Source: Loripinus fragilis (Eukaryota; Mollusca; Bivalvia; Lucinida; Lucinidae). From it: DNA of 64,000 nt. The translations under genes and the position numbers were made by a program. Positions 57,540 through 64,000 of this stretch are shown here, one piece after another. The notes under the pieces were generated by a model. It saw only the letters and a list, made by a program, of their open reading frames with translations, was not told the DNA's origin and did no database searches. Numbering within the stretch: position 1 is the stretch's first letter; each line of letters begins with the position of its first letter. The DNA lies in NCBI GenBank assembly GCA_964019695.1, contig OZ026516.1:78633018-78697017 (forward strand), in the 5' to 3' direction.

Positions 57540-58510
57540 ATATTGTAATGGCCTCCGTCCGTCTGTCCGTCCGTCCGTCTGTCCGTTATGCTATCTCCTC
57601 CTAAACCATTGGACCAAATTCAACCAAATTTGGTGTGTGAGTTACTGACATGAATGGGGCGAGCAACGTCAAACTTTTTTTGGCCCCGCCCCCTGGGGCC
57701 CTGGGAAGGGGTCAAAAGGTTAAATATCGTTTAATTTCAATTACAAAGTCAATTTCAAAGATTTTTATACCAAACTTTCTGTGTGTTCTCACAAATGAAA
57801 GATACAAAACATATCAGACGGGATTTTCATTCTGTCCCCTGGGTCATGCCCCAGGGGTGGGACTTTGGGGCGCTGGGGGTGCCCAGGGGGTTATTTTTTT
57901 TTTTTTTTTTCAAACATAGTCATGTGTATATCAAATCGACGGGGATGGCGGGCAAAACAGAATGCAAGTAAAATTTTCATCCTAGGGTCAAACTGGTGAC
58001 CTTGAGGCACGGTCAAAGGTCAAATATCCTTAAATTTCCGTTACCATGTCAATTTCAAAGATTTTTGTACCAAATTTTGTGTGTGTTCTCACAAATGAAA
58101 GATACAAAACATATCAGACGGGATTTTTATTCTGTCCCCTGGGTCATGCCCCAGGGGTGGGACTTTGGGGCACTGAGAGTACCCAGGGGGTCAAACAATT
58201 TTTTTTCAAACATGGTCATGTAGCATATCAAATCGACGGAGATGCCAAGCAGAACAAATGCAAGTAACACTTTCATCCTAGGGTCGAACTGGTGACCTTG
58301 GGGCAAGGTCAAAAGGTCAAATATCATTAACATGTCAATTTCAAAGATTTTTATACCAAACTTTGTGTGTGTTCTCACAAATAAAAGATAGAAAACATAT
58401 TGAACAGAATTTTCGTTCTGTTGCCAATGTCATGCCCCGGGGTGGGACTGACGGGTGCTGAGGGAGTCAAAAACTTTAGCGTGGGGATTTGCGATGGCGC
58501 CCCATCCACT
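57540..58510. repeat. (GTCC)n-headed tandem repeat, ~290-bp unit, 3 copies
   Basis: GTCC repeats (57556-57590) are followed by three units containing 'gtgtgttctcacaaat', 'ccctgggtcatgccccaggg' and 'catatcaaatcgacgg'. The similar peptides in several frames reflect the repeat, not a gene. Confidence 0.8.
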
Positions 58511-58650
58511 GCGCGCTCTAGTTAATTTTTTCTTCAATTCATTAAAAAAATAGGATTATTCATTAATTTTTTGGCCCTCATTATTCACTATTCATTATAA
58601 AAAGGGCCATTATTCACTGATCATTATACCCCATCCAGACCCTCATCCTA

Positions 58651-59060
58651 GTAACATAAGTGTGAATATATTTTAATGCAGTTGTATTAGGAAATGGGAA
58701 CTTAATCACAATATGTATACATAAAGTTTATTCAGGCTTAAGCATAAAACAGCTCATCGCTTTAAAATTTTCATTTACTGCCAATATGATCTGACAAGCA
58801 ATAAGACCCACAGTGGATTTGTTTATATTATTGAAGCCCAAGATATTTTTCAGGGGAAAGGCTCGTAGACTGCCATAATCAATAACTGATTTGCCTGTAT
58901 CTTATAAAAACATGTAATATATATTTAAATGTCATTGTTGATACTCATATTATAATGACTATCTCTATTACCCTTAAACTGATTAAAATATGGTTATATA
59001 GAATCATTTCTACACTTTTATATCTATCACCAGACTGAAAACCGAGAATTTTTTAAGACC
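58651..59060. other. hAT-like element interior, no gene
   Basis: AT-rich sequence without recognised signal. Confidence 0.5.
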
Positions 59061-59162
59061 AAAAAATCATAAAACCCGCATATTGCCCAAAGTGGGTAAT
59101 ATGACTATATTGCCCAACCCGGGTTTTATGGGGTGGGTTTACCGGGGGGAAGGGGGAGGGGA

Positions 59163-59640
59163 ATATTGTGCCAACCCTACATCACTGACTACAGAGTTAG
59201 CTGCCATTGAGCATTTGAAAACTGTACTTTTGTCAGGTTTTCTCTGCAATTTTTATTCAGATTTTTTTAATACTTGCAGATAACTAGATGGCATAATGTC
59301 TTATGTTTTTGAATTAATTTATGGTTACTGTTTCAAGTTCAGAGCTACCTGCCTTTGAGCATCCTGAATTATGGTGTCTCCAAACATTATGCTGGCTCCA
59401 TGGGGGTAATATTGTGCCAACCCTACATCACTGACTACAGAGTTAGCTGCCCTTGAGCATTTGAAAACTATACTTTTGTCAGGTTTTCTCTGCAATTTTT
59501 ATTCAGATGTTTTTAATACTTGCAGATAACTAGAACTGGCATAATGTGTTATGTTTTTTAACCTGCCTTTGAGCATCGTAAATTATTGTGTCTCCAAACA
59601 TTATGCTGGCTCCATGGTGCGCGATGCCCATTGGGCTACT
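59163..59640 (+). repeat. Tandem duplication of a ~240-bp segment
   Basis: Copy 1 (59163-59401) and copy 2 (59404-59625) share 'catcactgactacagagtta', 'cttgcagataactag' and 'aacattatgctggctccatg'. Copy 2 lacks about 35 bp ('gaattaatttatggttactg' onward). Both copies start with the right terminus of the hAT-like element, so the duplication post-dates that insertion. Inverted relatives lie at 42490-42650 and 54890-55010. Confidence 0.88.
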
Positions 59641-59712
59641 TGTTTCAAACAGGGTTTGTTAAGTTTGAGGCTCAATATCCTGGGTGATAAGATTATTTCT
59701 CAAAAATTACAG

Positions 59713-59899
59713 GCCATTAATAGAAGAAAACCATTCCATTCTGTCAAGTAATAATTCTACGAAAGGATTTTCAAGAACCTATATGGAGCATCTGAAGAAC
59801 AAGTTTGGCTGGATGAAAGAGGAAGTTCCATGTTTCGGGATCAGTGGCCGAAATGTACACGTCTTAAATGAACCAATTGACTTCTATGAAACATTTAAG
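59713..59899 (+). CDS. PGS1: Exon of phosphatidylglycerophosphate synthase 1 (PGS1)
   Basis: The exon opens after the acceptor 'caaaaattacag' and closes at 'TTTAAG|gtaagt'. One base plus 62 codons, reading PLIEENHSILSSNNSTKGFS to NEPIDFYETFK. The segment FGWMKEEVPCFGISGRNVHV + LNEP-DFYE matches the start of the conserved PGS1 region (an aromatic-W motif, VP-FG, V-VL--P-EF), just before the first phospholipase-D-like domain. PGS1 makes phosphatidylglycerophosphate from CDP-diacylglycerol and glycerol-3-phosphate in mitochondria, the first committed step to cardiolipin. Catalytic HKD motifs would be in later exons beyond the window; the mitochondrial presequence exon was not found upstream. The assignment rests on about 35 residues. 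Confidence 0.72.
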
Positions 59900-60430
59900 G
59901 TAAGTCCAGAATTCTTTCAAAGGCAAGAAAAATAACAGTTCCATTCACGACTGCATGGGTGAACGTTTTCAGGATTATTCCTAAATTCAGGAATTTTAGG
60001 CTGGCTTTCCATAGAAAGTCAGCCGCAAAATACTAAACTAGGGAGATTTTATAGTAACTTCTGATTTATTTTTAGTTGTCTTTAAGACAAATGACCATTT
60101 AAGCTTGAAATTGCTAATATTTTATAGGTACACTGCATGTTTTAAGCTTTTTATTTCTTAAGTTCAGGATTTTTGAAATTTTGAACTTTCATCCATGCAA
60201 CTGCAGCAGACTACAAATTATGCGACATTTTTCTTTATTTTGGAAAAAAATAAGGTATGATATTTCACGAGAATCATCTGTCATTACTGGCCCGGCAGAT
60301 GATTCTCATGAAATATCATGCCTCATTTGTTATTTTTGAAAAAGTAGCACAAAATTTGAAATTGTCGTCTGCTGCAGATTATAGGTGGAACTTTATGGGT
60401 TACCCCGTTTTGATGGAAGCCAGGTCGGAA
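59900..60430. other. PGS1 intron start, hairpin
   Basis: A hairpin at about 60250-60325 pairs 'ggtatgatatttcacgagaa' with 'ttctcatgaaatatcatgcc'. Outer arms 'ctgcagcagac' (60200) and 'gtctgctgcag' (60367) also pair, so 60190-60390 is probably a palindromic MITE. Confidence 0.65.
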
Positions 60431-60439
60431 TAAATAGGA

Positions 60440-63200
60440 ACTATAGGCAGTACCCTGGCATCCAATTTAGGTTACCTTGCACCCCCTCCCCCCCCCCCCC
60501 CAGGACAATTTTTCATGGGTGCCAAATTGTTCATTGGGACCCCCTGGATGGGAAAGGAAGGTGTCCTCAAAAAAATTTTGGTTAAGGCTATGTGAAATTT
60601 CATGGTTTCTATGGCAACCCATAGCGAATTTGAGAAGGGGGGTCTGCCTACAAAATTACTCATATCTCAGCTGTTACTTATCCTAGACTACTAAACTTAA
60701 TACCAAATTAAAGCTTAGACATAGGCCTATTATCCCCTTGTTGCATATGCAAATTATCTAATTTGCATATTCATAAATATTTATGAAAACATTAAAAATG
60801 GGGTTCACAAATGGGGGTATAGGTACAAGATTAATAATATCTCAGCTGCTTTTAGTTGTAGATTACTAAAATTTGTACTAAAATAAAGTTAAGACATATG
60901 CCTATCATTCCATGGTCAAAAATGCAATGTTCCATATTTGCATAATTTGCATATTCATGAATATTAATAAAAACGCTAAAAAATAAGGGAAAATCAGTAC
61001 AAATATAAAAAGGCTGATTTCATCCCAATATTGTCATTGTTGCATGTTTTAATATAATTAATGTTACAATTGGACAGGTCCAATCATCCAGTGGTCCTAT
61101 ATGAATATTATCTCATTTGAATATTTATGAAAATGCATGAAAACTTGAAAAAATGAGGGAAAATCACGTAAAAACTATAAGCCTAGGGGAGGGGTTAAGG
61201 TGCGATCTATTCTGCACTTCTAGGGCCTTTTAAATTCATGCCAAATAGTTCAGTGGGACTCTCAGAATGTGAAACGAAGTTCTCCTCAAAAGAAATTTGG
61301 TATGGGCTACGTGAAAATGCATGGTTTCCATGGCAACCTCTTATATGATTCTCGAGATTGGGGGGTAGGCCTACAAATTCAATCATATCTAGGGTTCTAC
61401 TTATCCTAGAGCACTAAAATTGGTGTCAAATTAAAGCTTAGACACATGTCTTTCTTCCTGTGGTCAGATTTGTAAATAATCGAATTTGCATATTTATGAA
61501 TATTAATGAAACCTACAAAAATGAAGTAAAATCATAAAAAAACAACATAAATGAACATATTTCAGCACAAAAACATCATCAAACCACCATAGTTGCCAGT
61601 TTTTATATCCTCAGTGATTCAATTTGATATGTTCTTTCATCCAGTGGTCCTATATGAAAATTATCTCATTTGCATATTCATGAATATTAATGAAATCTTA
61701 AAAATGAGGGGAAAAAAACATGGGTAAAATATATTATGCAACGGGGTAATCAGACCTAAATTGAACACATAGGACATTTCATCACAGCTGTTAATTTGTC
61801 AAATAGGACAGCTTAAATGCAAAAATATATTGTCCTCAAAAATAAATGTTCTTCGGTTTTTTGAAATTTCATGGTTTCCATGGCAACCCATTATGCCGAC
61901 TTTAAACAATGTTGGTATACGTACAAAAATACTCATATCTTAACAACATCTCATTCTAGATTACTAAACATTGTACCAAGCTAATCTCTGGACATAGCAG
62001 TTTAATTTGGTAGTTAGATATGCAAATTATATAATATCCATATTCATGAATATTAATGAAAACTTCAGAAATGAGAGATAAAATCTCAGAAAAATTAAGG
62101 GGTGTACATATAAAATTACCAATATCTCAGCTGCTATGCATCCTAGTGTATCAAACTTGGTGCCAAATTAATGCTTAGACATAATACTTTTACCATAAGT
62201 TCAGCTTAGAAAAATAGTTAACATAAATAATTATGAATTTTAATTAAAACAGAAGAAATAAATGAAAAATCGCGGAAAAATCAAGGGGGGGTACTTACAA
62301 ATCTAATAATATCTCAATCGCTAAGTGCCCTAAAGTACCAAAATTGGTTTTAAACTAATGTTTAGACAATAGTGTGTTTAACAAATTATCAAATTTTAGA
62401 ATGGTCATATTATAATATTCATGAATATTGATGAAACCATGAGCATTTTGAGAAAAATACTCGAAAATGAAGGGGATATACCTACAAAATTACTCATATC
62501 TCAGCAGCTTATAGCCCTTACGTAGCAAACAAGGTGCCAACTTATTGCTATGATACAGCCTCTTATCTCAATGGTAATATTTGCCAGTTGTCGCATTTTC
62601 ATATTCATGAAAATTTATATAAACATTAGAATAAAGAGAAAAATTGCCGAAAAATGAATGGGGTATACCTACAAAATTACCAATATCTAGGCTGCTAATT
62701 GCCCTAGAGTAGCAAACAATATACTTAATTTAAGTCTATGCATAACAGTTTTACCTAGTGGGAAGATATAAGAATTAACTAATTTGTTTAACATCAATAT
62801 TAATAAAAACTTTAAAAATACAAGAAAAAAATGTTTACAAATTGATAGCAGTGTACCTACAAAATTACTCGTATCTCAGCTGCTTTAAATCTTACACTTT
62901 TTTTCTTTTACTCAAAAACACTTAGTATTATGCTGCTTGATATGTTACCAAGCTTGCTACTATTGGGCAATTGAAAGCTAAGATATGAATCACTTTGTAG
63001 GTATACCCCCTTAATTTTCCTGTATTTTTCTCTAATTTCTCAGTTTTCATCAATATTCATGAGAATTTAAATTTGATGAAATATGAATTGGATCACTTTG
63101 GTAAACATGTTGTGTCTATGCATTGACTTAAAATCAGGTTTGGCACTATTGGGCGCTTAACTACTGAGATATGAGTCATTTTGGAAGTGCACCCCCTTGA
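60440..63200. repeat. Degenerate ~185-bp repeat array with higher-order structure
   Basis: 'tacaaaattactcatatctcagctgct' words recur with 'aatttgcatattcatgaata' about 100 bases later, near 60650, 60825, 61370, 61925, 62110, 62300, 62480, 62670 and 62855. After about 62930 the motif is inverted ('gagatatgagtcatttt'). A second block, 'catggtttccatggcaacc', recurs near 60600, 61320 and 61870, giving a longer period. No exons are recognised; it lies in the putative PGS1 intron. Confidence 0.8.
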
Positions 63201-63215
63201 TTTTTCCGCAATTTT

Positions 63216-63680
63216 TATACCCCGCCACTAAAGTGTGGCGAGGTATTATGTTATACCCTTCGGTGTCTGTCCGTCTGTCCGTCCGTCCGTCCGCACCATT
63301 TCCGATCGATAACTTGAGTATTTATTCACGGATTTTTTTCAAATTTTGCATACATATTGTTATTGGTGATGAGTGGTATGGGATTGTTAATGGGCAAAAT
63401 TTGTCCATTTTTAACGGAGTTACTGCCCTTTTTATACCCCGCCACACGTTAGTGGCGAGGTATTATGTTATACCCTTCGGTGTCTGTCCGTCTGTCCGTC
63501 CGTCCGTCCGTCCGTCCGTCCGTCCGTCCGTCCGTCCGTGCTCACCATTTCCGATCGATAACTTGAGTATTTATTCACGGATTTTTTTCAAATTTTGCAT
63601 ACATATTGTTATCGGCGATGAGTGGTATGGGATTGTTAATGGGCAAAATCCGTCCATTTTTAACGGAGTTACTGCCCTTT
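63216..63680 (+). repeat. Tandem duplication of a (GTCC)n-bearing repeat
   Basis: Two copies (63216-63431 and 63432-63680) of a segment starting TTTTTATACCCCGCCAC, with GTCC microsatellites of different length and the identical 'ccgatcgataacttgagtat'. The 177-codon open frame across both copies is a consequence of the duplication. Confidence 0.88.
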
Positions 63681-64000
63681 TTCGTATTGGAAAAATGGTT
63701 TCTGGCCTGTTATTCCTTTACTGTTCATGATATCTGAATGAAACTTCACAGATATGTTGCACATCAAAGGTTACATATTGTGACTAAGGACCGTCACTCT
63801 GACCTTCCCAGTTTGTGAGTTATCCGCCCTTGATAGGTCTGAAAAAAGGTTTTTGACCTATTGTTCCTTTACTATATGGAATATCTGAATATAACTTCAC
63901 AGATTTGTTTCACATCAAAGGTAACATATTGTGACTAAGAACCGTCACTCTTACCTTTCCCGTTTGTGAGTTACTTGCCCTTGATTGAATTAAAAAATGT
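63681..64000 (+). repeat. ~165-bp direct repeat downstream
   Basis: 'gatatctgaatgaaacttca', 'cacatcaaaggttacatatt' and 'gtttgtgagttatc' recur about 165 bases later with few changes, running off the window edge. Confidence 0.75.

Larger units (their letters stand above)
55751..58644. mobile_element. Element B: GAGGGTCTGG ends, 6-bp target duplication
   Basis: GAGGGTCTGGATG at the left and CATCCAGACCCTC at the right, flanked by ATCCTA (55745-55750, 58645-58650). Subterminal ATTCATTA arrays match element A. The interior carries two (GTCC)n-associated repeat families and no transposase. Confidence 0.9.
55337..59179. mobile_element. hAT-like element, CAGGGTTGGC ends, interrupted by element B
   Basis: Left CAGGGTTGGCA, right TGCCAACCCTA. 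The flanks CATCACTA (55329-55336) and CATCACTG (59180-59187) match 7 of 8. 'gggttttatg' and 'cataaaacc' motifs lie near both ends. Without the nested 2.9-kb element it is about 0.95 kb. No transposase. Confidence 0.78.

Noticed and set aside
57650..58378. Overlapping frames repeating a CPLGHAPG-type peptide
   Set aside because: Derived from three copies of a ~290-bp non-coding repeat inside element B.
63197..63730. 177-codon plus-strand frame
   Set aside because: It spans two copies of a duplicated (GTCC)n repeat; the peptide simply repeats itself.

Overview
The window is eukaryotic nuclear DNA, AT-rich and dominated by repeats. It carries only pieces of two intron-containing genes. The content suggests a lophotrochozoan, most likely a bivalve mollusc: a motile-cilia dynein gene with small exons, tRNA-derived SINEs sharing a TTTACGTCCC tail motif, many short palindromic elements, and (GTCC)n/(GACA)n-associated tandem repeats. 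The clade is an inference; I cannot name the species.

Left third (1-25.1 kb). On the minus strand lie the first nine coding exons of an axonemal dynein heavy chain of the DNAH9/11/17 (outer-arm beta) type, from the ATG at 25066 down to a donor after 7301. Together they encode about 613 residues of the N-terminal tail in a continuous frame, with canonical GT-AG borders throughout. Exon 10 is not visible, so positions 1-7300 are read as intron 9. The introns hold a 60-bp satellite, a SINE, TTAA-, TA- and AAAT-flanked MITEs, and long hairpins.

Middle (25.1-42.6 kb). This part has no host exons I can recognise. It holds a (TACC/TATC)n block, a 6.7-kb composite bounded by concentric inverted repeats (28.7-35.4 kb), two broken non-LTR retrotransposons back to back (35.8-39.7 kb), a hAT-like non-autonomous element with a perfect 8-bp target duplication, and a 1.2-kb fold-back element with a SINE in its loop.

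Right (42.6-59.2 kb). This is a nest of insertions. A 6.6-kb element with GAGGGTCTGG termini and a 6-bp target duplication contains a mariner (DD34D) copy. The mariner contains a hAT-like element, which contains a SINE. A second GAGGGTCTGG element sits inside another hAT-like insertion at 55.3-59.2 kb. Between them lies a 3-kb element built of ~180-bp units centred on GGCCGGCC.

Far right (59.2-64 kb). A plus-strand exon at 59713-59899 matches the N-terminal part of phosphatidylglycerophosphate synthase 1 (PGS1). It is followed by a degenerate ~185-bp repeat array and a duplicated (GTCC)n-bearing repeat. PGS1 and DNAH17 are neighbours in the human genome, so their linkage here may be conserved microsynteny. 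No pathway links the two products: one is an axonemal motor, the other a mitochondrial cardiolipin-pathway enzyme.
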